Assembly (NCBI GenBank): GCA_013398615.1
Contig: VZSR01001854.1
Span: 11,638,805 to 11,702,804 of the forward strand
Source of the DNA: Brachypodius melanocephalos
Lineage: Eukaryota > Chordata > Aves > Passeriformes > Pycnonotidae
Direction of reading: 5' to 3'
Length of the DNA: 64,000 nt
The notes below the pieces were generated by a model. That model did no database searches and was not told where the DNA came from. It saw nothing but the letters and a program-made list of their open reading frames with translations. A program made the translations under genes and the position numbers. Shown in pieces: positions 23,843 through 38,400 of this stretch. Position 1 is the stretch's first letter, and the number at the start of each line of letters is the position of its first letter.

Positions 23843-26800
23843 GGAAGAATGACCTCCCTGCTCCTGCTGGCCACACCATTCAAGCACAGACAGCAGACTT
23901 GACCAGAAAAGTGCACGGCATCACACTCTCACAGACGGGCACCACAAGCATTGCCAGCTGCACATTCACTTCAGGAATTCCACACCCTGGTGAGGGATTT
24001 GCTTTCTATTCATGAATACTACAGCTTTCATTACCGTAGTTCATGTTGCATGAATTCACCCATGTGTCTCCTGAACTCCAGCAGAACATGGATAAAAAAA
24101 GCTGGTCCTAACATCTTGGCTGTCCCTAACATTCTGAGGTACATTCAAGGCAGATAAAAAATACTGCAACCAGTTTTGTGCTTTTGAACGGCTACTGTAA
24201 GTTTGCATCCCTCAGAGGGGCATTTTCTGGACTTTTTTCCCCAGAAGAAATCAAAGAGCCTTATTAAGATCCTAGTGGAAATCTACAAAAATAATTGCCT
24301 CTTGTTTTTGTTTTTTTATGACAGGCTCAGGTCCTTGAAAATTTCCATGTTTCTACTACAGGCTAGTCATTGGCTTAAATTGATAGCACTGGGGTAATAC
24401 AGAGCTTCTTTTCAATCAGTAACATTTTCTTTTAAAGATTTACCCAATATGTAGCATATTGAACACCTTAATAAAGTTTAAATTGTTTCTTTTTCTCCAC
24501 CCAATATGCTGTGCCACCTCACAGTTGTGGGGGTCCCTTGCTGTATGAATTTTTGCCCTACAGTTATTACACAGACTGAGCTGCTAATTTAGGCAGGGAA
24601 TGCTGCTGACCATCCACATTTTTGCTCTTTTCTTTTTTTTTTCCTCTGCATTTTGATAGACTTTTCTAAACCATCTAAAACCTAAAGATTCCTTACAGGT
24701 TTTAAGAAAAAAAAAGTTGCACATGCAGCTCCAACTCAAGACTGTCACATTGCTGGAAACTTCATGCACCTGAGCACACACCCAAATAAACCATTAACTC
24801 CAAAGCAGTTCAGTGAAATGAGGACTCAAATCTCCTTTCTCAAAAAGAATGAAACTGAGGAGACACAGTGAATAATTACAGGCACTTGGGCACTTATAAG
24901 CCATGCTTTTAGTATATTATAAATATATTATTTGGATGTTCTCTAATTCATGCTTTTAGAATAATGGTACTTGCAGAAATCACAGGCCAAGCAGACTGCA
25001 AAGCACATCTCAGAGCATTAATAGCAGCCTGTGAACGTTCAAGGAGGGGACAGACAGACACCTGTCATCTTCTAATAGATTTACTTCAAAGTTATTTTGT
25101 AGATTTAATGCACATAAGAAATCAAAACATATGATCAGTCAGAGCCCCAAGACCACGTGGGTAAAGCAGCCTGTTCTCCTGCAGGTCCCTGGTGCAGCAT
25201 GGCCAGTGCTGATCATTCCAAAGACCAAACAAGACATCAGAATTAAAATGAATCTACACATTCAGCCAAATAAGACCCAGGACAAATGGAGGGAAGGTGG
25301 TTTTTTTTAAAGAGCTTGAGAAGAAGAGGAGAACAGAACAAACTGGCTTCCCAAACTCACGCCATGAAAGTTTTTTTGCTTCAATAAAATGTTATATATG
25401 GCTAAGATAATTCAAAACTTGATCAATTGCAAATAGGAACACACACTGGTGCATGTTATGGTAATTTCTATATGCATTTGAAACTTTCATTTGCAAAGAA
25501 CATATCAAGTCAATAAAAATCTACCAAGGCTTTGTAAAGTAAGAATATATTGGAGTCACAATTAAAAGTGCCACTTTGAAGAAAGACCACTCTGCTCCCT
25601 CCCAACATCTGTTCAATAAATAGATTGTTCTCAGATAATGCACATAACCTCTGTTGTTGATTCTGTATTCGGGTAGCACACACAGACACACACACACACA
25701 CTCAAATTACTATGAAATTTAGTGTTTCCTCTGCAATATGAAATGAAGCATCTTTGCTTACATACATAAACAGAGAACCAGAATGGAAGGCAAGAGAAGA
25801 GCAAGAACAATTGCTTAAATGAAAATTATGTAGAATAGTAATATTTAATGCTCCAGCAGAGACCCTAATCATGATACAATGTGCTAGTGTACAATAAAAC
25901 TTGTTCTGCTATAATTCAAATTCAAGCAAGAAAAAAAAAGATGAGGGAAGAGAGATTTTCCTTCTCATAATTTTAAACATAAGGAAGTTCTGAAACCTTT
26001 TTTTCAAGGTCATGAGGAAACTCTGTGGCAAAGCAAAGGTTTGTATGAATACGTTTGGTGGTGTTCACAGCATGTGAAAAATGAGGCAGATCCGTGGCTG
26101 TCATACACCAGGTTACCTCCATGGGCTTTGAAGTATGAATTTGAATGACTTGTATTATTGGGGCCTTGCTGACAATGCACACCAGCGCTACTTTGCTGTA
26201 AAGCAGTTAACTGTATGATCATGAATGAGGGTGAGAATTTAAGCATTTTCTTTTGAAGGCAAGACTAATGTTTCAGCAGATAGCCAACGCCTTTGCAAAT
26301 GGAAATGAAGCAAAGCTGTGCCCAGCCTGAGGGAGATAAACCCACTAGGTGCAGTGATGCCTAACAGGTAGAGGGAGCGCGGCACAGACACACAGCCTGG
26401 CACAGCGGGAAAAGTCTGATGCAGAGACAGTTTTTGTATTATAACTTGGGGAGAACAACTGGATGAGCCTTTGAAATGGATCAGGGATCAAGATACACGG
26501 TGGCCAGGTCTGTGATTAAAAACATTTCTTGAACATCTTCTGAAACTGACTCAAACATGAGTCTGCACCAGACCCAGCCCGCAAGCTCTTCAGAGGCCCA
26601 TGCATGCCAAGAATGTCCTCTAGTCCTTGCCAGTGACCAGTTCTCCTGAAGGGAAAGAGCCAGAGTGGGACTCATGGTAGGTGAACAGCTAGAGGAATGT
26701 GAACTAAAGCATGGAAACATGCAGGGAGCCCCAGAGAGCTCCCTCAGGGCAAAGGGGTGGTTGATGCCACAGAGACTACAAAATAGACCAGCTTCTGCAC

Positions 26801-28279
26801 CCTATCATCTTTCTGCACAGCCCAAAGAACAGCCCAGGATAAGCACTGAGCCTTCCACACCATCCTAGTGCTGGGGAAGCATTTGGACAATTTGGACCAC
26901 CCACAGAAACGAGCATGGCTTGCAGGCTGACTAACCTCAGCTCTGTCCTCAGCAGCTGCAGACAGGATTTTCAGGTAATTCTTCTAGCATCTACAGCTGA
27001 CAATCCTTGTCTGAGATTTTTGTCTCACTAGTACATATGTTTCAAAATAGTAAATGTCCAAGGCCCTGGTTTTATTACAAGAATAATTTTCTGCAAACCC
27101 CCAAACATGTACCATTTGATTCTTTAAGATAAACTTCCCTAAAAAATTTCTCCCCTCTCCCCATCAGGGCTTTATACTGCCTGCAGAAATTACACTAATT
27201 CCAATAAAGACAGACAGGAGTTTAGTGGAAAAGCAGTCATCATTCAGAACTCATCATTGGACAGGCTGGACTAGCATTTGTCTCCCTGTTCCTGTTCCCT
27301 CAATAGGTGATGCAAAAAGGCACAGATGCCAAATCATTTTAGCAGCTGACTAGAAAAAACAACAACAAAAGCCTTTGAAAATATGTTTGCTTGAAGGATT
27401 AAGAGAGGAAGATTATTCTAAGGATTAGAAGACAAATAGTAAGAAGTTTCAAACAATGTCACATACCTCAAGCTGCACGAGTCCAGGTATGGGGCCAGGG
27501 ATTTTAAAACTTGTGGGAAATTTTACCCCCCTAGAGGTGTAATTAAACACAGCTGGAGAGCACACTTAAAAAGTGCCTGAAGGACTGCTCTTGGATGTAT
27601 GAGTTTTGTCCATCTTGTTTACAACATGGAACTTGTCTAAGCACTTTCATGAAAGCACAACCAGGGATCACTCTGCTCCTCAGGCCCAGTTGGCACTCTT
27701 TGGTCTTCACAATGCGCCAGCTTGTAACTCCTCGAATTGCTGCTCTGTGCTCATCATGCTCTCACAACAACAATAGACACAAATAAGTTCCTTGCAATGG
27801 AAAAAAATTGTACAAAGAGCCAGTGTCCTTTTACTGATAGCTAGGCACTTGGCTAAAAAGGAAAGATTTTGTGCCATAAAGTAAAAAGAAAAAAAGCTGC
27901 CTGAAGTGTGTCACATATTATTTATTCCCCAGCTACATTCTCCACAAAGTTTTCCAAACACGTGGGACACAAGTCATACTATAGAAGACCCAAGTTTCAG
28001 CTCGCCACAGGACATAACTTCATGGAATATTCTTAAGTAAGTTGCACAGATCTGTATACAAAGTGCAATTTCAGCTCCTGACAATACTTTGCATTAGGGT
28101 GAGATACTAGTGAATAAGAATTTTGGTATCACTTTGGGAATTTACACAGATATACCACAGGTTTTTGGCTGTCAATGAACTTGTCAAAGACTGCTGTGGG
28201 ACATGTTGTAATGAATGATCCTGGAGCACAGATGCACGTTGGCTCTATATTTAATATCTGAAAAGATCTGAGATATTGA
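23843..28279. other. Intronic, no gene recognised
   Basis: A CA dinucleotide repeat lies at about 25677-25701. Otherwise no gene, RNA or named repeat is visible. Confidence 0.5.
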
Positions 28280-28470
28280 TTTTCATTACTATTATTATTT
28301 CTTATCATTATTTTACTTTATTTCAGTTATTAAACTCTTTTAATCTCATCTTACAGGTTTTATCTCTTTTCTGATTCTCCTCCCCATCCTGCTGGGGGCA
28401 GGGAGGGAAGGAAGTCAAAGAGCAGCTGCATGGTACTTACTACAACCTGGGTTTAAACCACAGCAGAAGC
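28280..28470 (+). mobile_element. ERVL-type LTR, 3' remnant
   Basis: TTATTAAACTCTTTTAATCTCATC, TTTCTGATTCTCCTCCCCATCCTGCTGGGGGCAGG and GGGTTTAAACCACAGCA follow the 3' third of the LTR at 1-919. The 5' two thirds are missing. An ATT-rich simple stretch precedes it. The edges are approximate. Confidence 0.65.
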
Positions 28471-29385
28471 AAACAGCTGCACCTTACAGTAACAGAGGTC
28501 AAAAACTATCATCTCATCAACATTTGAAGGCTCATAAACCTGTGGCTCAAGGAAAGTTAGCTCAACTTATCTAACAACACTAAGGAGCTGCAAAACAAGT
28601 TTCTGCATGTCTTTGAGGAGTTCTTCTTCCAGGTAACAAAAGACAAAACAAATCGTTCTCAAAACCCCTCTACACCACAAACTACTTTGCTTGTGCTTCA
28701 TCCTACACCTAGCAGACCCAATTCAGTCCCCATATTAGTGTACACAGTGCTCGGGGTCTTTGGTGATCTACCACATCCAGGATACCAGAAATTTGGAACA
28801 TGCAACACAAATTAACCAAAAATTAATCATGTTGTTAATATATGGGCTCAAAATCTTCACAGCACTAACAGATCAAAATGAATTTTTGGTGTGATGATCA
28901 ATTAGTGCACTTTCAGGTCAAGAAAACTGGGAAATCTACACATTTGGACAAATATTTAGTGGGGAATATACTCCTTTCTGTATGTGTGAGATGCTCCTAT
29001 CAACGCTTCCAGTGTTCTCTAGAAGAAACCAGCAATTCATGTACCACCTCCACATCCCTAAGAGCACAATGACTGTTACCAATTAACACTGCTCCAAACT
29101 CCCTTGCCAAAAGAAAACCCAATTTACTATCTACTGGCCCAGCAGACAGGAGAACAAAGTAGCAGCTGGAGATGGCTCCTGCAAGACAAAAATCTCCTGG
29201 CAGGACCAACAAAGTATATGGATGGAGCCCAGGGCTTTTGAAATGAATTTCCATCCTTTCTTACCAAACCAGTCACAGGAATCATTTAGTTCCCTTGTGG
29301 TATTTCAATGTTATCTACAGATACTTATATAAAACTTTTTCCTTTTTCTTATAATTAATTTAGAGTAAGGTTGTCTCTAGCAAGC

Positions 29386-29438
29386 ATATATATATACATA
29401 TATATATGTATATCTGCTCTCTCTATATATACACATAT
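29386..29438. repeat. AT-rich simple repeat with 22-base palindrome
   Basis: Alternating TA and CA steps contain a perfect palindrome at 29392-29413, centred between 29402 and 29403, with one C/G pair in each arm. A related TA/CA tract lies at about 29918-29956. Confidence 0.9.
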
Positions 29439-30573
29439 AGATGTAAGCCATCAACAAGAATACATTTATCACTCCTAGGCTACCACTGAGCGGTTGTCAT
29501 CAGGGCGAAATCAAAATCTACAAACAGGCACAATCCAAAAGAAAATCCTAAAAATTTATCACCCTAGGCTGTAATAAGCTGAGAATTCTCAGTGCAACTC
29601 AATGACTAAAACAGATTGGGGGAGACACCTGCTCTACCAGAAGCATGGACTGAATTGTACTTTCCGTGTATTATGGCAGCCTTTCAGTGGCACTTTCTGC
29701 TCAAGGGAATTAGGAGAGAGACCAATTAAAGCAAGTACAGAGTATGTACCAGGGGATATTTACTAATGGGACTAAACTGTCATTCTGCCATTAACTTATT
29801 GTAAGTAGATGATTTTATACACAATTTACACTCTCTCCTGGTCAATGAGATGCTGTAATTGCACCTAAACCCACTACTCCTGCAGGAGTAGGGTTTTCAA
29901 AATAAAGAATAGGTCTGTACACACATACACCTGTGTATACACATATATACACACAACTAACTTTATGTTGTGTGTATTATATAGTACATTATTTTAGAAT
30001 GTATTGTACATACAATTATTATATACTACACCATCTGTATGCATTGCATAAAGTTTAAAATGAAAGATAGTATTCTAAATCAGAGGAAAAAACTTGTATG
30101 TAGTTGGTTAAAATATTAAAATATAGCAGCAAACACGAGCCTCTTAGTGACAATATTTTCTTCTTTTGCAAGATCTGGATTTCCTGTACCATGCTGCTTT
30201 AGAAACAATTTTTTTTTCTAACACTAAATCAGCATACAGGTTGCAGGGATAAACACATGCTCTAGCTGCTGCTAGACAAGCTCCAGAAGAACGTCAGACT
30301 GTGGGAAGTGTGTTGGGGCCACTGGCTCAGCATGATTCATTTGAAGCTGTTACTGAAGAGAGCTCAGCTCTGCCAGAGTTCACCTGCCCACAGTGCAAGA
30401 TGAATACTTGATCCTGGGAGTAAACAGCTTTGGTTCATCTGGCATGAAAACTCAGAGCAAAGGAAAGCACAAAAAGACTGACAAAATCTTTGTTCTGCAA
30501 GATGAAATTTGAAACTATAGGCTTAATTGTGAATAATTTTCATTTGTATTTTTAAAACCAAGACTAGGCTGTC

Positions 30574-30592
30574 AAAAAAAAAAAAAAAAAAA
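30574..30592. repeat. A19 homopolymer
   Basis: A run of 19 A followed by CAAAACAAAAAAAC. No retroposed sequence is recognisable just upstream. Confidence 0.95.
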
Positions 30593-31339
30593 CAAAACAA
30601 AAAAACAGAGCTCAGTCTCATTTACCAAATAAAATAAATGAGTGCACAAGCACAGATTTCTTTCTCCACACAGCTAGTACACTCCCCTCTCATCCACATC
30701 CTGATAGGTGCCTGTTTTGACAGTGCTGTGCTGGAACAAAAAACAACTGCACACAAGGAAACAGGAGGACAATTCAGATAAACTCGTTCTTAGTTCTTCA
30801 GCCACTTCTCTTGAATCTTTGCCTAAAGGAGAAACTGCAACTGTTTTAAGGAAATGGTTCAAGAGAATAACTTAAAGGTCTGATCAAGGCTCAGGACTTG
30901 GGCTGTTATGTCAGGAAGCCAAGAGCAGCAGTGGAGTCTGATCCCTGCAATGAATAGAGCTGGATTCTCCACAAAGCTCAAAACCAGAGATAAACCACTT
31001 CGGAGTATTTTTACTATTAGGCATGTATTATGGGCAATTATTACAGAGGTGATATCCGTAATATCACCTGTCCAGAATCACTGACAGCCCCAAAAGATAA
31101 TTAGAAGAGTCTGTGTTCATCACCCACCAATTATATTATATCCATCTTAATTCCCTCCTCCACTTTTAAGGAAGCACTTACTTAAAAACTCTAATAATAA
31201 AATTACAGAAAACAAAGAATCGTGCAAGTGTGGCAGCATATTGTTTAGGAAAACACCAGTTTGTACATCCTCACCCCTGAAAGACTCAAACTATTCACTG
31301 CTGTTGGAAACAACCTCAGCCATGACCTCCACGCAGGAT

Positions 31340-31660
31340 TTGAACATCATAATGCCAGCAAGTAAAGAAATAATTACTTGCAGGCTTCTAATTTTGATTT
31401 ATGTTTTGTAATGTAGCAGGAACAGGGTATGATTTAAGGGTGCCTGGCCAATGGAATTTCATATGGCATGCCTATTTCTTACAACAGCTTTTACCAAGTT
31501 GTAAAACTGAAATAATTAATTTAAACCCTTAAAATATCGACACAATGTATTTATTACCAAGTCTTAAAAATAATTGGATCATTATCATTAAAAGCTCCTT
31601 AACTGACTGCAACTTGAAAGTACTTGCAATGGTGGAGATACGATGTATAAAATGAGCATG
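31340..31660. promoter_or_regulatory. Candidate conserved non-coding block
   Basis: Repeat-free, AT-rich DNA with homeodomain-type cores (AATAATTAATTTAAA, ATAATTGGATCATTATC) and a GCCTGGCCAATGG motif. It has the look of a conserved intronic enhancer, but I cannot compare genomes, so this is inference only. Confidence 0.2.
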
Positions 31661-33679
31661 TTTTTTTATCTTGTTTTTAATCTAATTTTTAATGCTATGT
31701 GATCTAAACAACCAAGACATCAAAGACTAGCATTTTCTAACAGGTTTTTGGATTTTAATTTTTTCAGTTAAATGACATCCATTTTCTTTTCATGCACTTT
31801 CCTCTTTGTCTCATGCCTTTCAATTTTCCCATTTATTTTAAATCACATTAAACCTACAGCAAAGAACAGACATGCAATTCTAAATGCCTGGGTCCATGAG
31901 TCTCACAGTGGCAGCCCCCAGTTGAGAGCAGCCAGCACCACCTGTCTCAGAGGTCACTTTATTTCCTTTTCAAATAATCATCAGCTTCACAGCACAGGCA
32001 AATGAGTCAACATATCCTCTAATTATCAGTAATCCAAAGATGACTTGAAGAGAAAATGAATGACAGCTCTGATGCACCAACTCTCTGCTGCTGATGTTGT
32101 CGTGATTTCCACTGCTTAACAGAGCTGTCCCTGACCATGTGAGGGCACACCAGACTATGACACTGCCCCATACTAATGTACATCCTTTAAACCACAAGGT
32201 GGTTTAGAGATGACTTGCTTCTCTCCTGCTCTGTGTGAAAGCAGCTTCCTGGTGCCACAGAGGCTCCTTGGCGAGCACTGCTGGCTGGCTCTGCTTCCCG
32301 AGGCACTGCAGCACTCATTCCTTCAGCTCCAGCCATACGTGCAAACTCCCTCTGCAGTCACATTAGGTCATCTCTCGGTTTCTTCTCCACTGCCAGTTGT
32401 TTGATGCTACATGAGCTGCTGAGAGTAAGGTTTAACGCTGTTTTGCTTGCTGAGACACCTGGAAGCCAAAAGAGGGGGTAGCAGCAATCCACATGTGAAG
32501 GGCTGAGGGAGAAGGGGTTCCTGCCCCTTTGTGGAAGTGCAGAAAACTGCTGGCCAAAGGTAGGAAAAACAGAGAGGCCTCAATGTTTTGGAGGAGACTA
32601 AGCAGTACTGCAGGTAATGTGAAATCTTGATTGAAGGAAGAATGGAGAGATCTCTCCTCAGTCAAATCTTTCCAAGTCATCCACATCACAGCTTGGGAGA
32701 CACAGGAATGCTGTGGACTATGTCCTATGGTCAGACATAGTCCCAGTCATCTGTTGACATAGAGGTCAACAGCTCATAGAGGGTTAAACTCACAGGCTGC
32801 AGGGGGAAAAAGAGATCTGAATAGTTCAACACCTTGAACACTTTCAGCACTGAGAAGCACTGGGTTACAGAGCATCTTCACCCCATGACAATGTGTGCAC
32901 ACATCCTCTTTTTTCTCCCATTCTCCTTATGCTTGCACAATTATTTATTTAAGATGTGAGTTGTCCAGAGGAAGGACCATCTGCTTTCTCACCTCACAGC
33001 TACTCTTCCATTATCAAAAAACTTAACCAAACTCTGTCTTTACTGTAAAGCACATGTGATATAGATACATGGGTCACTTAATGGTATTTTTTTCTGTGGT
33101 GAAATTCAGTGGTTGGTGTTTATTACAGGTAGCAACAAAAGACCTTGTCCTATATCCTGCTGGAGTGCTGTTGTCCTGTTATTTTCTTCTTTGTTTTTTC
33201 TATTTTGTTTATTTGTTTGCTTCCTTTTCCTCCAGAGATAAGGTTAGAGCATGGTGCATCCTAGTTTCAGTCTGTTAAGACTGAATGACCACAGCCGTGC
33301 AACGCAGCCAAATCAGACTGGGGACCCAAAGAGCTCAGCTGCTGTATCTGGATATCTATATCCAGACAAGGCAGTCTTTCCTTGCAGTTTTGCTAAATAA
33401 AATCTGCAAAATTATTGGAATGGCAATTTGAATTTTTCTGTTCTGCACAACTGCAAACAGCAGAAGCCCATAGGAAACATTTATAAGAGTGCCCACAAAT
33501 CAACACCTGCACTGTCTATTCTGAAAACATAGGCAGGCAATGACCTGAATGTAACCTGGCTATGGTCCAAACCAGTCAGTCTGAAAGCTGGCAATTAAAA
33601 TCACACTAACCTAAGAAAATTACCTGAGAAACACTACACCTTCATTCAGATGTAAGCCCTTATCTAAGAATGACTCTCA

Positions 33680-33930
33680 TACGTTTTTTTTTTTCCAAAG
33701 GAACCAGGCAACATGGCAGTATTGATGGCACTAATAAATGCCTGAGTACACATATTCTTAATAAATGGTTTGAATGTGGAAGTGGAAAGTTCCCCATTTA
33801 ATCAGACATGTACACCTTCTTTGTGGTTTAATAAAAGTAATTAAAGAACTGAAGTCAGGGTTAAACAAACAAGCTTATTAAACTGGAACAAGCATGTTTG
33901 TGAATAATAATTACTTTTAAAGGTGTCTTG
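33680..33930. promoter_or_regulatory. Candidate conserved non-coding block
   Basis: A repeat-free segment with several TAAT-type cores (ACTAATAAATGCC, AAAAGTAATTAAAG, AATAATAATTACTTT) and an AAACAAACAAGC forkhead-like motif. No coding potential is seen. Regulatory use is inferred. Confidence 0.2.
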
Positions 33931-35358
33931 AAGGTTTCTTGATTCCTTCACTGGCTGAGCTTCAAGATCAATGATTGACACCATTCTCTATTATTTCAAT
34001 ACTTTCAAACTTCATGTTTGCACAGAATTATCAGTATAATGTACTGGATTGTTTTGGTCACGAGTAATAATAATGATCGGATTTTTTCCTCACCACAGTC
34101 AATGCACATCCTTCAGTGCTATCCAAATCCCCTATGTTTTGTGGCTATAAAAGATGATGTCAGGGTGAGAAAACACCCTCTGTATAGGATAGGAATTGAC
34201 AGCTTAAGTAATGACAGTGTGGGGACAATGACATTAAGAACCATATAAATGAAAATAACAATATACTCTTTATGAGAAACAAGCATTTAGACTGTATGCT
34301 GGTTAAAGCAGGGATTTACTTTTTATTCTCCATACAAATGCTCATGGATTTAGAAACTGTAGTGCTGTTGCAAGCATAACCCAGCTGTAAATGCAGTGAA
34401 AGTTTCCGCAAGACTAGAAGCTTCTCTAAGCAAGAGACATCTCTGATCATGTGGTGTGAGGAAGAAGGCATCAAGATGCTGAGACACATTGCTTGATCTG
34501 GTCAAGAAACCTGTGCTAGAAATCCTTTCTGAGTTATGCAAGTAAACATAAAACCACCCAGGAGCAGCTGAGAGGGAGTCATTTTATCCAAGCAACGAAT
34601 TCACTACCATTGCCAAAAAAGTCACATGAGCTACAGGTGCCACCAGACATCAGAAATGCTCATTTCAGAACTTCCTGTTTGACACAGATGGCATGTCCTT
34701 AAAATGAAAGAGGAAGAAAAAGCCAGTAATTCCCCAAATCTGAAATATTTTCTTCTAGCCAATTCCAGCTTTGATGTCTACAAGCAGAATTGGGCATCAT
34801 GGCCTTCCCTCAAACAACACAGCATAGGGATATTGTGGACTCATACTGGATGAGATGCCCTTGGGTCTCTCATGCTCAAGATGCTTGACGTAGACACGGA
34901 AAATCTGGGAGTCCCTTAAGTACCTACCACAGAATTTGCATATGATATTGACCTTAGAACAAAGGGAGATGTTCTCCTCTTTCCTACACTCTCTTGTGAT
35001 TTTTGTACTTGCAAAAGACGAAACTGTATCTTACCACCTGCAGAATGGAAAACTTCTGCCAACAAAGAAAAGCATCACGTCTGTTCACCCAGAAAAAAAC
35101 CCAAAAACTCAGAAGTGAAATCATTCAATCTTTCCTTAAGTTCCTCTGCTGTTCACAGTTAGTTTTAAGGTCATGAAAAATCTACTATGACTAAAGGCAG
35201 TAACTAGAAATTTTAAAAAAATCAAATCACCAACAAAAATGCCCAATAAATTTTCTTGAATACTCCAGTGCCTCTACAGACTACAGACCTTTACCATCAC
35301 ATTCCCTTTCTTTCTAATTAACATTTAGCTCTGCAAAATGCTACGTTTCATACATTAA

Positions 35359-35380
35359 AAATAATAATAATAATAAAATA
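35359..35380. repeat. AAT microsatellite
   Basis: A run of AAT/ATA triplets, about seven units with one interruption. Confidence 0.9.
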
Positions 35381-35420
35381 ATTTCCTGCCAAAGCAACAG
35401 AAATGTGGTTTGATGAAAGC

Positions 35421-35444
35421 CACGCTGTATAACACGCTGTATAA
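35421..35444. repeat. Perfect 12-base tandem duplication
   Basis: CACGCTGTATAA occurs twice back to back with no mismatch, followed by the first three bases of a third unit. Confidence 0.95.
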
Positions 35445-38400
35445 CACAATCTCAATAACCTCATCAGTATAATGGCTGCTCAGCTTCTATGATGCTGGAA
35501 AGAAAATTTTAAGATGGTGATGGACGACTTCTTTGAAGATGATTAAAACAATCATTTCAATGACATCTGGTGCAGGACAGATTTAGGGAAGACAGAGACA
35601 CAAGCACCACACAGTTTGTGCCTATCTGTCTTGCAGGGTTATGGCCAGCCCAGCAGATGCAGGCTGGGTCTGTGTAGAATACATGGCCACCACAGCTCTG
35701 CTTTCCATGCTTCCCACTCCCTAATTCTTCACTGGACAAACATTTGGACTTGACCCTGTGGCTGAATATATTCTTCTCCTCCAAACACAGATAATAAGAT
35801 ACATCAGACTACAATAAAAATACTTCTTGCCTATGTGGATACAATATTTTTCTTGAGTATGTGTCTCTAATTCACCTCTCCCATCTTCTTTGACTCCTTC
35901 TCCTCTCTTTCTTCCTCTTCATTCTTCTCTCTCATTTTTTCCTCATTCCCATACCTTCCATCTCCTTTCCTTAAGTCACTTAAGTGATATTTGAACTGAG
36001 ATGTTAGCAGAACTAAAGACCAGCTTAGATGACCAAGAAATATCCTCACCAGACAAGTGCACCAGAACAAATTTATCAGGAAAGGAGAAAATACTACTCT
36101 GTTCCACATCCCAGACTTTTTCTGAGCTATATTCCAAACAAATGAACAAAATGCTTTTTGTCTAAATATTTCACATTTCAATGGTGATATCAGAAGTGCC
36201 CACATTTTCAGTGCAACACCAGAAGAGAGGAGTTTACTGTCTTTTCAAGTCTGCATGTATACAAGGACATAATAAGGGCTAGCACACCCTTGTTTGAAAT
36301 TATTCTAAACAGAGATGGGGAAAAGAAAAAAAAAAAGTACTCTTTCCCTCCCTTACTACAGATTTTCAAACCTCCTCGTATCAGCGTGTTCCTGGGATAC
36401 AATAATATTTTGTATCCTTTTATCATTCCAGTGCACATAATCTTTATCACAGTTTGGCACGGCTCTGCTCCGTGCCTCTGCAAATAGGCATAGCTCATAC
36501 CAGTGGGAAAGCGACAGAATCGCAGATGCAAACCTCATAGCTACAGACCTATCTCAGTCCCACCAGTGGTCTCAAAGCTGACAGAATAAATACACAGACT
36601 GCACACCTGTTTCTGGTTAAACAAAGAAAATTGGATTTTTATCACTTTCACCGCCACCTTCTACATAGCACTGTTTTGTCAAGAGCCACTAATAAAAGAG
36701 ATTAGCAGCAGATAAAGAACATACAGTTTTGAATTCACAGATATATCTAAAACATTTTCCAGTCAGAATTACATTATATTCTTTTCAGAGCTGAAATAGG
36801 ATTACAAAGCATGGAATTGAATGTCTTAAAATATATATCTAGGTTATTGCCTAAGACTGAGAAGCTTCATTAATAAAGATGTCTCTAAAGATTTTGGGTT
36901 TGTGCAGTCTTGGTGAAGGTTTAAATATAGTGACAGTACATGCCAGTAATCTATATTCCTTTCAGCTGGCATTTTGAATGGATGCCCTAGGAAAGAACAG
37001 ATGGATTTAGGAGTTCATAGCCCAAGATATAAACCAAGAGGAGTTAACACGTAATTTCCTTTTCCATCCATGTCTCATATGCACATGACCAGTGACGTGG
37101 TACTTGGCCCACCAAGATTCTTCCCCAACACTAGTTCTGTGTGTTACAGAGGCACTGTGCAGCTGAACTGCACTGGAGATGGCTGGGTTCACTACATACT
37201 GTGCTTGTGAAGGTCTGTATAAACAAAACAGACAATGCTAGCTGTAAGATGATGCAGCTGGAAGACCTGGAGGTCTTTGTGAAACACCCACCAAACTGCT
37301 CAGTGGTGCAAGAAGAATGGAAGAAACTTCTGAAAAACTGAAGAGAAGTTCTGAACAAACATACAGCTTTGAACTGAGACCAGTAAAAGACTGTGCTAAA
37401 AAAAAAAAATTACGGGATGAAAACACAAATCCCAAGAGCAGAGCAGTAGAGCAAGCTCTCCCCATAAAACTGGAGAGACAAACTCTTTTCCAGAGTCACA
37501 TACAAGGCTACCCCGGGCAAGGCAGCTGCCAGCAGACACCTCCTTCCCATGCAGCCAAGGAATCAGAGCTGACCAAATAACGTGGTAGCCACATCACTTC
37601 TTTGTGCACACAAACTGCAGGAAACTTGTGTGCCTCAAGCATACTCACCAGATGGGATAATTAGGCTCAGACAGATCACTGACCTTCCTAATAAAAATAA
37701 CCCAGAAATAGAGGTCGACTGAAGAAATCTGTGTCATGTTACCAAACTCCTAAGCAGTCCATGGAAAGCCATCTATACTGATTCACCCAGCAGCTTGGTG
37801 TTCCTACAGGTGCATCTTGTGAGTGCACAAATCACTTGGTTTGGGGCATTCTTAAGTATTTCTTGAATTTTCTTTATGGAAAACAGGCACTGAGATTTCA
37901 CTGCTGGAAACTACTCAGTTGTCTTTCTATGAAAATGATGAAAGCACATATATATGCATTTATGCTAAGCTATTCTCTCTGTAATTATCACTGAGGCTGG
38001 TTTCTCACACTAAAACAATTTTGGCAAAGTCAAGTCTTTCAAACATCACAAAATGCAAATGTCATTTAACCTTCTATAAATGGAAGGCTGGCACCCATTT
38101 AAACAACATAATTTTATCTGCAATTAAAAACGTAAATATAATCAAATAATCTGATGCTTGAAAATAAATTCATTATTTTAGAGTTTCAAAGGCCATAGGA
38201 GACACCACGCTCTCTCTGAAACCAGGGAGGTTTCCATCCTTTCCCCATCAATTCTATTTTTCCTTCCTTGGTGTGTTCCACAATGTTTAAACACATGTTG
38301 ATGAATAACCACATTCACACAAGGCTACTCTGTTATTTTCCAGGCGTTGCCATGTCATATAATTCTCTTCCATGTCCTAAACCAGAAAGGATTAGACACA

